From contig QJVM01000089.1 of the NCBI GenBank assembly GCA_003235715.1, positions 1 to 39,749 of the forward strand: a stretch of 39,749 nt of DNA, given 5' to 3'. The notes under the pieces were generated by a model. The model was not told where the DNA came from, did not search any database, and saw only the letters and a program-made list of their open reading frames with translations. This DNA is from Nitrospirota bacterium (GTDB taxonomy: Bacteria > Nitrospirota > Thermodesulfovibrionia > SZUA-242). Both the position numbers and the translations under genes were made by a program. Positions 1 to 7,974 of the stretch are shown here, in pieces (position 1 is the first letter of the stretch; each line of letters opens with the position of its first letter).

Positions 1-691
1 TGGCCATGGTTTCTTCCCAGAGCGCCTGGATCAGCACAAAGCGATCGAGCATCCCCGAACCCTGCATATGGCCGGCATAGATGGACCGGAGAAATTCCTT
101 CTGGTACGGGTCGGTGAGATCGATCTCCGGAGTTTCCCCCACGAGGTCGGCCGAGATCCCCTCCACCCCTTTCTCCGACACCTCCCGCACCAGGCTCTTC
201 GGCGCGTTCAGTCCTATCACAGGGGTTCTGTGGCGTTGGAGGACCTCAATGAGGGGTTGATAATAGGCGACATCAACGTTCCAGTACTTCGACCACAACC
301 GGTCGACCCCCCTGGCATCAAGGCCCGACGTGCTCCACTCATCAAGCTCCTGCTGGGCGCTGTAGGGAAACATTTCCAGACCCACCGCCACCTGCCCCGG
401 GAATCGGGAAACCATCGCCTCGATGATCTCCGCCTGAACGCGATGCGCTTCCAGGTTGTTGTGTGATTCCGAGATGTAGACGACCCCTGCGTCCGATAGG
501 AGAGAGAAGAGTTGTAGCCGCGTCAGGCGGGTTCCGGTGGCCACATGAACGATCGTGTCCGCCCCTGGCGGCTCGTGGAGGGGATAGGGAAACTCGGCCG
601 ATTTCTCCGGGAAGGCCCGGAGAGCACAACCGCCCGAAAAAAGGGCTGCTCCAAGCAAAAAAACAAGCATGCGATAGATCATTCGGTTCAT
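1..691 (-). CDS. ChaN-family (DUF399) lipoprotein, 3' end outside window
   Basis: The 230 visible codons start at the ATG at 691 and run off the left edge, so the C-terminus is missing. The N-terminus is a signal sequence ending in LFSGGC, a lipobox-like site that would make Cys22 the lipidated residue. Family-type motifs follow: VYISESHNN, then GLEMFPYSAQQELDEW, then VIGLNAPKSLVREV and, near the visible end, GHMQGSG and LWEETMA. These match the ChaN/Tiki-like haem-binding-uptake fold, a family of lipoproteins linked to haem or iron handling. It lies 43 bp downstream of the M16 protease on the same strand and is probably the last gene of the rpsO-pnp operon. The family call is firm. The ligand is inferred from family knowledge only. 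Confidence 0.85.
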   Translation of the reverse strand, partial: MNRMIYRMLVFLLGAALFSGGCALRAFPEKSAEFPYPLHEPPGADTIVHVATGTRLTRLQLFSLLSDAGVVYISESHNNLEAHRVQAEIIEAMVSRFPGQVAVGLEMFPYSAQQELDEWSTSGLDARGVDRLWSKYWNVDVAYYQPLIEVLQRHRTPVIGLNAPKSLVREVSEKGVEGISADLVGETPEIDLTDPYQKEFLRSIYAGHMQGSGMLDRFVLIQALWEETMA

Positions 692-734
692 TATGCCCGG
701 ATAACCCCAGAAACGCCACCGTCGGATTGCCAGG

Positions 735-1997
735 TCAGCATTCAAGCGTCAGTTCGTCCTGTCCCAGCGTGCCCTCATCGATGGGACCGAGGGCCGTAAA
801 GACGATCGCATCCTGCCGGATCAGGCGGTCGACGATCCTCTGAACATCTCCGACGGTTACCGCGTCAATCTCCGCAATCAGATCCTCCAGGGTATATCGT
901 CGCCTGTAATACATCTCATTCCGGGCCAGTTGGCTCATCCGGGAATTGGAGGATTCAAGTCCCAGAATGAGATTCCCCTTGAGTTGCGCCTTGGCTCGTT
1001 CAAGAACCTCGAGTTCGATGCCCTGTCTCAGGCGACCGAACTCCCGCAGGATCAGCTGAACGACCTCGCCCGTGTGCTCCGGGCTCGTGCCCGCATAGGC
1101 CGCAAAGAGGCCCGAATCGCGGTATGAGCTGACGAAGGAGTAGACCGAATAGGCCAGTGCCCGTTTCTCCCGGATCTCCTGAAAGAGCCGGGAACTTACT
1201 CCGCTTCCCAGGACCGTATTCAAGACGGAAAGGGTATACCGGTCCTCGTCAAGATACGAAATTCCCCGGACCCCCACACAAAGGTGGACCTCGGCCAGGT
1301 CCTTCGTCCGAATATGAAACCCGGGACCATCCCAGCCTTGGAGCGCCCGCGGCCCGCCCCCTCCCGAAGCCCCTCGGGAACCCATCCCCTGGTTCATCAC
1401 CGCGGCCAGTTCTTCAGGGTCTACGTGCCCCGCAGCTCCGATGACCGTGCTCTCGGGACGGTAATGATGGGCGATATAATCCGTGAGCCTGTCCCGGGTG
1501 ATGGCCCGGATATCCTCCGGTGCCCCCAGAATCGTCTGCCCCAGCCCAAGGGTCCCCCAGGCGGCCTCATTGAAGAGGTCATGCACATGCTCATCCGGAG
1601 TATCCTCGATCATCTTGATCTCCTCGAGGATGATCTGCTTCTCCTTTTCAATCTCCTGCTCGGCCAACGTCGATTGGGTAAGGATGTCGTGGAGCAACTC
1701 AACACCCAGTTTCCACTCGGTGTCGAGAACCTTGGCATAGAACGTGGTTCCCTCCCGGCTGGTGAAGGCGTTCAGTTCTCCTCCCACACCGTCGATTTGG
1801 TCTGCAATATCCTGCGCGGTCCGAGTGGCCGTTCCCTTGAAATGCATATGCTCCAGAAAATGGGATATCCCGCGTTCCCCGACCGTTTCGTCGCGGGCGC
1901 CCACGTCATACCAGACCCCCATGGTGACGGAACGGAGGTGTTCCATCCGTTCCACCACCAAACGAATCCCGTTATCCAGCGTATATTTGCGGTACAT
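735..1997 (-). CDS. M16 family zinc metallopeptidase (processing-peptidase-like)
   Basis: This 420-aa protein is of single-repeat M16B type. The inverted zinc motif HFLEH lies at about residues 46-50 after the typical LDNG and GxRDE segments, and a distal glutamate sits in EEIKMIEDTP. The C-terminal half has the family R/Y-type segment (GVSSRLFQEIREKRALAYSV, about residues 265-285). I chose the ATG at 1997 because GGGGA precedes it at good spacing and the family normally begins at this point (Y-x-L-D-N-G). An upstream in-frame ATG at 2069 would add 24 unconserved residues and has no visible ribosome site. Such proteases commonly follow pnp in proteobacteria and degrade peptides. It is likely cotranscribed with pnp, perhaps partly attenuated by the hairpin at 2082-2111. 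Confidence 0.92.
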   Translation of the reverse strand: MYRKYTLDNGIRLVVERMEHLRSVTMGVWYDVGARDETVGERGISHFLEHMHFKGTATRTAQDIADQIDGVGGELNAFTSREGTTFYAKVLDTEWKLGVELLHDILTQSTLAEQEIEKEKQIILEEIKMIEDTPDEHVHDLFNEAAWGTLGLGQTILGAPEDIRAITRDRLTDYIAHHYRPESTVIGAAGHVDPEELAAVMNQGMGSRGASGGGGPRALQGWDGPGFHIRTKDLAEVHLCVGVRGISYLDEDRYTLSVLNTVLGSGVSSRLFQEIREKRALAYSVYSFVSSYRDSGLFAAYAGTSPEHTGEVVQLILREFGRLRQGIELEVLERAKAQLKGNLILGLESSNSRMSQLARNEMYYRRRYTLEDLIAEIDAVTVGDVQRIVDRLIRQDAIVFTALGPIDEGTLGQDELTLEC

Positions 1998-2081
1998 GTT
2001 TTCCCCGCGCTCCCGAACCCCTCTGCTCCCGTTCATCTCGGGAGCGAACCCGCGGGGTTCCTCTCTCATGGTGTGCCTAAC

Positions 2082-2111
2082 AAAAAGGGGACAAGCTCAA
2101 GACCCGTCCCC
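2082..2111 (-). terminator. Putative intrinsic terminator/attenuator between pnp and the M16 protease
   Basis: On the minus strand GGGGAC (2111-2106) pairs with GTCCCC (2092-2087) across a 13-nt loop and is followed at once by five T (2086-2082). The position just after the pnp stop suggests partial termination, with read-through into the protease gene. The short stem and large loop keep confidence moderate. Confidence 0.5.
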
Positions 2112-2144
2112 CGTTGACCTGATAAATTATGGCCGGCTGACTGA

Positions 2145-4244
2145 CTAAGAACCGGACCCCTTGGCCAGGTCCCGCATGGCCTCCTTGCGGCTTAGCCGAA
2201 TCCGGCCCATCTTATCGATCTCGATAACCTTGACATCCACTTCGTCTCCCTCCTTAAGGACGTCGGTCACCTTGGCAATCCGCTCCTCGCTGATCTGGGA
2301 GATATGAAGCAGGCCGTCCTTTCCGGGCAGAATCTGGACAAAAGCCCCGAAATCGGTTATCCGCACCACCTTGCCCCGGTAGATCTTGTTCACCGCAGCT
2401 TCTTCGGTCAGGCCCCGGATGATCTCCACGGCTTTCTGGGCCGCCTCTCCGTCCGCCGACGCAATGCTCACCAACCCCGAATCGTCGAGGTCAATCTTGC
2501 ATCCGGTCTGTTCCGTGATGCTGCGAATCATCTTGCCGCCGGGTCCGATGACCTCCCGGATCTTGTCCGGGTTGATCGTGATGGTCAGGATGCGGGGCGC
2601 ATGCTTGGCCAGGTCCGCCCGCGGGCTTGGAAGCGTCTCCGCCATCTTCTCAAGAATATGGAGTCGGCCGTTTCGCGCCTGCTCCAGTGCCTGCTCCATA
2701 ATCTCCCGGGTGATTCCGCCAATCTTGGTATCCATCTGGAACGCGGTGACCCCATCCCGTGTACCGGTCACCTTGAAATCCATATCCCCCAGATGGTCCT
2801 CCAGGCCGAGAATATCCGTCAGGACCACAACCTGGTCTCCCTCCTTGATGAGTCCCATGGCGATACCGGCGACCGGGGCCTTGATGGGCACACCGGCATC
2901 CATGAGCGCCAGGGTTCCCCCGCATACCGTAGCCATGGAGGAGGACCCGTTGGACTCCAGAATGTCCGAAACAACCCGGATGGTGTAGGGGAACTGTTCC
3001 TTGCCCGGAATCACGGGCTTGAGGCCTCGCTCTGCCAGCATTCCGTGTCCGATCTCCCTGCGTCCCGGAGACCGCAGAAATTTCACCTCGCCCACGCTGA
3101 AAGGAGGAAAGTTGTAATGCAGCATGAAGGTCTTGAACGTTTCCCCTTCAAGGGCATCCACACGCTGCTCGTCCATGGACGTCCCCAGGGTCGCGACCGC
3201 GAGGGCCTGGGTTTCGCCGCGCACGAAAAGGGCGGAACCGTGTACCCGAGGCAGAAAACCCACCATGGAACTGATGGGACGGATTTCGTCGGACTTCCGG
3301 CCATCCGCCCGCCGGTTCTCCTTCAGGATCATGTCCCGCACGAGTCCGCGTTCCACAGCCTGAAACTCGGCATCAATATCGCGGCTCCGGTCCTCTTCAG
3401 ACCCGGCATTGATCTCCGCGATGACGGCGGCCCGGATATCATCCAGCGTCTTCTGGCGGAGCATCTTGTCCGGAATAACAATCGCCTCGTTGACCCGGTC
3501 CAGAGCCAGTTCCTTCACGCGGGTTGCAAGAGCGGCATCCTTCTCAACAACGACCACCGCTCGCTTGGGCTTTCCGACCTTGGCCCGGAGTTCGTTCTGA
3601 ACGGCCACGATCCGTTTGATCTCCCGATGCGCGATATCAATGGCCTCCAGCAGGTCGGATTCGGCCACCTCCTGGCCGCCTCCCTCCACCATCGCCACGG
3701 CTTCTTCCGTACCGGCCACAATGAGGTTCAGGTCGCATTCGGCAATCTCCTCGAGATTCGGATTGATGATGAAGGTGTCCGAGATTCTTCCGATACGCAC
3801 GGAACCGACCGGCCCGTTGAAGGGAATATCCGAAATGGTGAAAGCCGCGGACATGGCCGTGATGCCCATGACGTCCGCCACGTTCTCCTCTCCGAAGGAA
3901 AGCACGCTGATGATGCCCTGGGTCTCATAGAAGAACCCCTTGGGAAACAGAGGCCGGTTGGGCCGGTCGATGAGGCGTGAGGTCAGGACCTCCCGGTCCG
4001 CAGGGCGGCCTTCGCGTTTCAGGTAACCGCCGGGGATCTTTCCGGCTGCATAGGCTTTCTCCTGATAGTCGATGGTCAGGGGAAAGAAGTCCAGACCGAG
4101 GCGCTCCGTCTTCGAAGCCACGGCCGTGGCCATGACCACGGTGTCGCCGTAACGGAGAACCACCGCGCCGTCGGCCTGCTTGGCCATGAGCCCGGTCTCG
4201 AGAACCAGCGGAATATCGCGGACAACAACGTTAACCGTATCCAT
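2145..4244 (-). CDS. pnp: Polyribonucleotide nucleotidyltransferase (PNPase)
   Basis: This 699-aa full-length PNPase performs phosphorolytic 3'-5' RNA degradation and can add tails. It has two RNase PH-like domains: one early ([30 protein letters not shown]) and a second, catalytic one with [28 protein letters not shown] and a [14 protein letters not shown] segment. They are separated by an alpha-helical linker. A KH domain ([15 protein letters not shown], about 560-610) and a C-terminal S1 domain ([20 protein letters not shown], about 625-690) bind RNA. The gene sits 21 bp downstream of rpsO, the classic rpsO-pnp pair, so it belongs to the same transcript from the promoter at about 4603-4632. 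Confidence 0.98.
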   Translation of the reverse strand: MDTVNVVVRDIPLVLETGLMAKQADGAVVLRYGDTVVMATAVASKTERLGLDFFPLTIDYQEKAYAAGKIPGGYLKREGRPADREVLTSRLIDRPNRPLFPKGFFYETQGIISVLSFGEENVADVMGITAMSAAFTISDIPFNGPVGSVRIGRISDTFIINPNLEEIAECDLNLIVAGTEEAVAMVEGGGQEVAESDLLEAIDIAHREIKRIVAVQNELRAKVGKPKRAVVVVEKDAALATRVKELALDRVNEAIVIPDKMLRQKTLDDIRAAVIAEINAGSEEDRSRDIDAEFQAVERGLVRDMILKENRRADGRKSDEIRPISSMVGFLPRVHGSALFVRGETQALAVATLGTSMDEQRVDALEGETFKTFMLHYNFPPFSVGEVKFLRSPGRREIGHGMLAERGLKPVIPGKEQFPYTIRVVSDILESNGSSSMATVCGGTLALMDAGVPIKAPVAGIAMGLIKEGDQVVVLTDILGLEDHLGDMDFKVTGTRDGVTAFQMDTKIGGITREIMEQALEQARNGRLHILEKMAETLPSPRADLAKHAPRILTITINPDKIREVIGPGGKMIRSITEQTGCKIDLDDSGLVSIASADGEAAQKAVEIIRGLTEEAAVNKIYRGKVVRITDFGAFVQILPGKDGLLHISQISEERIAKVTDVLKEGDEVDVKVIEIDKMGRIRLSRKEAMRDLAKGSGS

Positions 4245-4265
4245 GACGCGTATCCTGACCTGCGT

Positions 4266-4535
4266 CTACTTCCGAATGCCGAGTTCGGTGATCAGAGACT
4301 CGTACCTCGACAGGTTCTTCGCCTTCAGATAAGCCAGCATCCGCCGACGCTGCCCGACCAGCTTGAGCAGGCCCCTGCGCGAATGATGGTCCTTGACGTG
4401 GGTCCGGAAGTGTTCGGTAAGGTACTTGATCCGATCGCTGAGCAGCGCAATCTGAACTTCTGCAGACCCCGTATCCTTGTCATGCTGTTTGAATTTGCTG
4501 ATGATGCCTGTCTTGACCTCTTTGCTTTGAGCCAT
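4266..4535 (-). CDS. rpsO: 30S ribosomal protein S15
   Basis: This 89-aa protein has the standard S15 length. The rRNA-binding signature is clear: [20 protein letters not shown], then [22 protein letters not shown] and [15 protein letters not shown]15 is a primary 16S rRNA-binding protein needed early in small-subunit assembly. It is the first gene of the minus-strand operon rpsO-pnp-M16-chaN. The roughly 65-nt leader between the promoter and the ATG is where S15 autoregulation would be expected in analogy to other bacteria, but I cannot assign a specific fold. Confidence 0.98.
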   Translation of the reverse strand: MAQSKEVKTGIISKFKQHDKDTGSAEVQIALLSDRIKYLTEHFRTHVKDHHSRRGLLKLVGQRRRMLAYLKAKNLSRYESLITELGIRK

Positions 4536-4602
4536 AAACCTTAAACCGCCTTTCTCCGAAACATGGACAGAATCTTCTTAGTTTTTCGCTTTTGAGCTTC
4601 GG

Positions 4603-4632
4603 AGCATACCACAAGCGCTCTCTGGCTGTAAA
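4603..4632 (-). promoter_or_regulatory. Sigma-70-type promoter for rpsO-pnp operon
   Basis: Read on the minus strand, TTTACA (4632-4627) is separated by 18 bp from TATGCT (4608-4603). These match the -35 and -10 consensus at 5/6 and 4/6. It would start transcription about 60 nt upstream of the rpsO ATG. Confidence 0.5.
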
Positions 4633-4781
4633 CAACTGAAAAAAAAGCCAAACATCCCCTGAAAATCTCGCCGGAACACCCCCCGACCAGCCAGGCCTAG
4701 CCCCCCCTTTGTCCTTGCGGCTCCCTCGCGACGGGGAGGGCCCGATCTCCCGGACAACCGTCCGGCTGCATCGTTTTCCCG

Positions 4782-4798
4782 TTATTTTTCAGAATGTT
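4782..4798 (+). repeat. 17-nt exact repeat, copy 1 (upstream of rpsB)
   Basis: TTATTTTTCAGAATGTT is present here and again, identical and on the same strand, at 10787-10803 upstream of thiD. Its role is unknown. It lies about 160 bp before the rpsB start and just upstream of a TTGATA (4814-4819), so it might be an upstream promoter element. Confidence 0.6.
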
Positions 4799-4813
4799 TG
4801 GCCTCCCACCCTG

Positions 4814-4956
4814 TTGATAAACATTTTATCCCTGTGCTAAGGTTCTGCCTACATCGCACGCCGGATCCGGTCAGGGTCCCCGTTTACGCTTACGGGGCAG
4901 GGCTCTTTTGGGGCGCCACCGGCGGAGGTAAAACCTTGAGAAGGAGGAGCACGCCC
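4814..4956 (+). promoter_or_regulatory. Candidate rpsB promoter and structured 5' leader
   Basis: A TTGATA (4814-4819) is a possible -35 box, with a weak -10 (TAAGGT, 4838-4843). The leader that follows contains CCGGATCCGG (4861-4870), a hairpin CCCCGT/ACGGGG (4878-4883 with 4892-4897) and a strong Shine-Dalgarno AAGGAGGAGC at 4941-4950. Leaders of rpsB are known to be autoregulated by S2 in some bacteria. Whether this one works that way is only inference. The rest of 4536-4813 holds the rpsO promoter and a CCGGAC/GTCCGG hairpin at 4750-4765, but no gene. Confidence 0.35.
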
Positions 4957-5757
4957 ATGGCCGCTGCAACCATGAAGGAACTGCTCGAAGCTGGCGTCCA
5001 TTTCGGACATCAGGCCAAACGCTGGAACCCGAAGATGAAGAAGTTTATTTTCGGGGAGAGAAACGGAATCTACATTATTGATCTTCAAAAAACGCTCCGG
5101 ATGCTGAACGACACGTATGATGTCGTCCGGCAGATGGCCTCTTCCGGAAAACCCATCCTGTTCGTCGGAACCAAGAAGCAGGCCCAGGACTCCATCAGGG
5201 AGGAGGCCGAACGTTGCGGAGCCTTCTTCGTCAATGAAAGATGGCTGGGGGGGATGCTCACGAACTTCACGACCATCAAGAAAAGTATCGAGAAACTCCG
5301 GCGCATTGAATCTATGAGTAATGACGGAACGTATCAGCAGATCACGAAGAAAGAGGTTTCCAAGCTCGAAAAGACCCGGGGGAAGCTCGAAAAAACCCTT
5401 GGAGGAATCAAGGAAATGCCGGAACTCCCGGCCATGGTTTTTGTGGTGGATACCAAACGGGAGTCCATCGCCGTGGGAGAGGCCCGGAAGCTGAAGATTC
5501 CCGTTGTGGCCATCGTGGACACCAACTGCGATCCCGATGTCATCGACCATGTGATTCCGGGCAACGATGATGCCATCCGGGCCATTCGACTGGTCACCTC
5601 CAAGATGGCCCAGGCCATCGTTGAGGGGCGTGATATTTTTGCCAAGGATGCGGAGGTCGCGGCTGCGGAATCCGTGCCGCTTCCGGAGGAGACGGCCGAA
5701 CCGGTGTCGTCCGAGGATGCCCCTGCGGGGCAGGAGCAGGAGGAAAATAAGGAATGA
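4957..5757 (+). CDS. rpsB: 30S ribosomal protein S2
   Basis: This 266-aa S2 begins [19 protein letters not shown]. Conserved segments include [35 protein letters not shown] and [21 protein letters not shown]. The open frame extends upstream to 4798, but the start at 4957 is fixed by AAGGAGGAGC seven bases before it and by homology. An acidic, low-complexity tail ([21 protein letters not shown]) extends the C-terminus. The stop overlaps the tsf start (ATGA), so the two are translationally coupled. Confidence 0.97.
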   Translation: MAAATMKELLEAGVHFGHQAKRWNPKMKKFIFGERNGIYIIDLQKTLRMLNDTYDVVRQMASSGKPILFVGTKKQAQDSIREEAERCGAFFVNERWLGGMLTNFTTIKKSIEKLRRIESMSNDGTYQQITKKEVSKLEKTRGKLEKTLGGIKEMPELPAMVFVVDTKRESIAVGEARKLKIPVVAIVDTNCDPDVIDHVIPGNDDAIRAIRLVTSKMAQAIVEGRDIFAKDAEVAAAESVPLPEETAEPVSSEDAPAGQEQEENKE

Positions 5758-6359
5758 GCATCACAGCCGAAGCAGTAAGGGACCTTCGCGAGAAGACCGG
5801 CTCGGGCATGATGGACTGCAAGAAGGCCCTGACCGAAGCCGGGGGAGACTTTGAAAAAGCCGTGGATATCCTTCGCAAGAAGGGTCTGGCCGCCGCAAAC
5901 AAGAAGGCGAGCCGCACCGCGTCCCAGGGTGCCGTGGGCTCCTACATTCACATGGGCGGAAAGATTGGGGTCCTTGTGGAGATCAATTGCGAGACCGATT
6001 TCGTGGCCCGCACCGACGACTTCCAGACCCTGGTCAAGGACGTGGCCATGCATATTGCGGCCGCCTCTCCGTTGTGTGTCGCCCGCGAGGATCTCACGGC
6101 GGAACAGCTTGAACGGGAAAAGGCCGTTCACGCGGAACAGCTCCGGCAGCAGGGCAAGCCGGCGGAAATGATTGAAAAGATTGTCTCCGGAAAGATGGAG
6201 AAATACTATTCCGACGTCTGCCTTCTCGACCAGCTCTTTGTAAAGGATGCGGAGGGCAAAACCCGGATCAGGGATTTGGTGACCCAGTACGTGGCCAAGC
6301 TGGGAGAAAATATCGTTATCCGGAGATTTGCACGGTTCCAGCTGGGCGAGAGCCAATGA
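5754..6359 (+). CDS. tsf: Elongation factor Ts, short form
   Basis: This 201-aa nucleotide-exchange factor recycles EF-Tu-GDP. The N-terminal UBA-like domain has the diagnostic [19 protein letters not shown] and [16 protein letters not shown]. The core has the EF-Tu-contact motif [13 protein letters not shown] and HIAAASPL. It lacks the long insertion of the E. coli protein (about 280 aa), so it is the compact single-subdomain form found in many deltaproteobacteria, Firmicutes and Nitrospirota. It overlaps rpsB and pyrH by four bases each. Confidence 0.97.
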   Translation: MSITAEAVRDLREKTGSGMMDCKKALTEAGGDFEKAVDILRKKGLAAANKKASRTASQGAVGSYIHMGGKIGVLVEINCETDFVARTDDFQTLVKDVAMHIAAASPLCVAREDLTAEQLEREKAVHAEQLRQQGKPAEMIEKIVSGKMEKYYSDVCLLDQLFVKDAEGKTRIRDLVTQYVAKLGENIVIRRFARFQLGESQ

Positions 6360-7078
6360 GTCCCAAACCCAGATACCGTCGGGTCCTGCTCAAACTGAGC
6401 GGGGAGGCGATGATGGGGGAACAGGAGTTCGGGATTTCGACGGCCGTGGCTGAAACCATTGCCGGCGAAATCCGGGAAGTATTCCAGCTGGGCGTGCAGA
6501 TCGCGGTCGTGATCGGCGGCGGCAATATCTTCCGGGGAGTTCAGGGCAGTGCCCGGGGGATGGATCGCTCCACCGCCGATTACATGGGCATGCTGGCCAC
6601 GGTGATCAACTCGCTGGCCCTTCAGAGTGCCCTTGAAAAGTGCGGGATGGAGGCGCGCGTGATGTCGGCCATCGAGATGAAGGCCGTGGCCGAAACATAC
6701 ATCCGTTCAAGGGCCGTGAAACACCTGGAATCGGGAAGGGTCGTGATCTTTGCCGCGGGAACCGGAAACCCTTTCTTCACCACCGATACGGCTGCCTCGC
6801 TGCGGGCCCTGGAGGTGGGGGCCGAAGTGCTCCTGAAGGCCACCAAGGTGGATGGGGTTTATTCAGCAGACCCGGTCAAGGATCCCAAAGCCCGCTTCTA
6901 TGCGGAGCTCACCTATCACGAAGTTCTCGAGAAGGAACTCAAGGTGATGGATTCCACGGCCATTTCGCTATGTATGGAGCACAACATGCCCATTGTCATC
7001 TATAACATGAAGAAGAAGGGGAACCTCAAAGGGGCTATCCAGGGAAAGAAAATCGGAACGACCGTAAGGGGTGATTAG
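6356..7078 (+). CDS. pyrH: Uridylate kinase (UMP kinase)
   Basis: This 240-aa hexameric bacterial UMP kinase of the amino-acid-kinase family phosphorylates UMP to UDP. Motifs are [15 protein letters not shown] (phosphate binding), [45 protein letters not shown] and [13 protein letters not shown]. It starts in an ATGA overlap with tsf, and its TAG stop is immediately followed by the ATG of frr, so translation is coupled throughout the operon. Confidence 0.98.
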   Translation: MSPKPRYRRVLLKLSGEAMMGEQEFGISTAVAETIAGEIREVFQLGVQIAVVIGGGNIFRGVQGSARGMDRSTADYMGMLATVINSLALQSALEKCGMEARVMSAIEMKAVAETYIRSRAVKHLESGRVVIFAAGTGNPFFTTDTAASLRALEVGAEVLLKATKVDGVYSADPVKDPKARFYAELTYHEVLEKELKVMDSTAISLCMEHNMPIVIYNMKKKGNLKGAIQGKKIGTTVRGD

Positions 7079-7636
7079 ATGGGAGAGGAAATCAAATCCG
7101 TTGTCGAGCAGAAGATGGACAAAGCCATAGAGGCCTTCCGTCGGGACCTCAACACGGTGCGAACGGGCCGCGCGTCCCTGGCCCTTCTGGACGGGCTCAT
7201 GGTGGAATACTATGGAACGCCCACTCCGGTGAACCAGATCGCCTCCCTCACCGTACCCGATGCCCGAACCATCGGGATTCAGCCGTGGGAAACCTCGATG
7301 ATCCAGGCTATTGAAAAGGCCATCCTGAAGAGCGACCTCGGCATCAACCCCTCCAACGACGGCAAACTCATCCGGCTGACCGTACCCATGCTGTCCGAGG
7401 AGCGACGGAAGGAAATGGTCAAACTGGCTCACAAGAAGGCGGAAGACGCGAAGATCGCCATCCGCAACATCCGGCGGGACGGGAACGACAATCTCAAGAA
7501 GAAGGAAAAGGACAAGGAGATCCGGGAGGATGAGCTGAAGCGGTTTCTCGATGAGATCCAGAAACTGACAGACGACCACGTAAAGAAGGTGGACGACATC
7601 CTCGCCACCAAGGAGAAGGAGATCCTCGAGGTTTAG
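7079..7636 (+). CDS. frr: Ribosome recycling factor
   Basis: This 185-aa protein has the standard RRF length. With EF-G it splits post-termination ribosomes. Conserved blocks are MDKAIEAFRRDLNTVRTGRA near the start, GTPTPVNQIASLTVPDARTI, QPWETSMIQAIEKAI and LGINPSNDGKLIRLTVP, and the basic helical C-terminal part with IRNIRRDGND. It directly abuts pyrH (no intergenic base). Confidence 0.98.
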   Translation: MGEEIKSVVEQKMDKAIEAFRRDLNTVRTGRASLALLDGLMVEYYGTPTPVNQIASLTVPDARTIGIQPWETSMIQAIEKAILKSDLGINPSNDGKLIRLTVPMLSEERRKEMVKLAHKKAEDAKIAIRNIRRDGNDNLKKKEKDKEIREDELKRFLDEIQKLTDDHVKKVDDILATKEKEILEV

Positions 7637-7734
7637 CCAGGAGTCACGCCGGGGGGAGGAGGATCTACCGCCTTCGGTTCCCGGCGAAGTATCCATAAGC
7701 AGAACTTTTTATCCCGGGAAAGGGGGAATGGATC

Positions 7735-7884
7735 ATGAACATCAATTTCATGCTCAAGGTGGAAGACGCCAAGATGGTGGACATCAAGAAGGCCCTGGAG
7801 GGAGCGGGGATCAAGGTGCGCAGTATCCAGGAGGTCTACAAGGAAGGCGAAGGCGCCCAGAAGGAGGAGGAAAGCGCAGCCTAA
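7735..7884 (+). CDS. Small conserved-looking protein of unknown function (49 aa)
   Basis: A short ORF lies 98 bp after frr. AGGGGG precedes the ATG at 7735 by about 8 nt, and a strong terminator follows the stop by about 30 bp. The product starts MNINFMLKVEDAKMVDIKKA and continues with a GAGIKVRSIQEVYKEG segment before an acidic, glutamate-rich tail (QKEEESAA). It has no cysteines, no membrane segment and no signal peptide. The pattern beta-helix-beta (INFMLKVED / KMVDIKKALEGAG / IKVRSIQEVYK) could be a small alpha/beta ferredoxin-like fold. I do not recognise the family. Its place at the end of the rpsB-tsf-pyrH-frr transcript suggests a translation- or housekeeping-linked role, which is inference only. 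Confidence 0.7.
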   Translation: MNINFMLKVEDAKMVDIKKALEGAGIKVRSIQEVYKEGEGAQKEEESAA

Positions 7885-7916
7885 GGGACGCCCACCCTTT
7901 CATTCGTATGGTCAGA

Positions 7917-7948
7917 GGTCTCGCGGCCCGGTCGCGGGGCCTTTTTTT
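7917..7948 (+). terminator. Intrinsic terminator of the rpsB-frr operon
   Basis: GGTCTCGC (7917-7924) pairs fully with GCGGGGCC (7934-7941), including two G-T wobbles, across a 9-nt loop. Seven T follow at 7942-7948. It separates the plus-strand operon from the convergent polA gene. Confidence 0.9.
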
Positions 7949-7974
7949 CTGCCGGCGGGCAGGGTTTGCGATCC

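Noticed and set aside
4849-5550. Long minus-strand frame opposite rpsB
   Set aside because: This is a shadow of the S2 codon pattern, like the other long antisense frames opposite tsf, pnp, polA and rnr.
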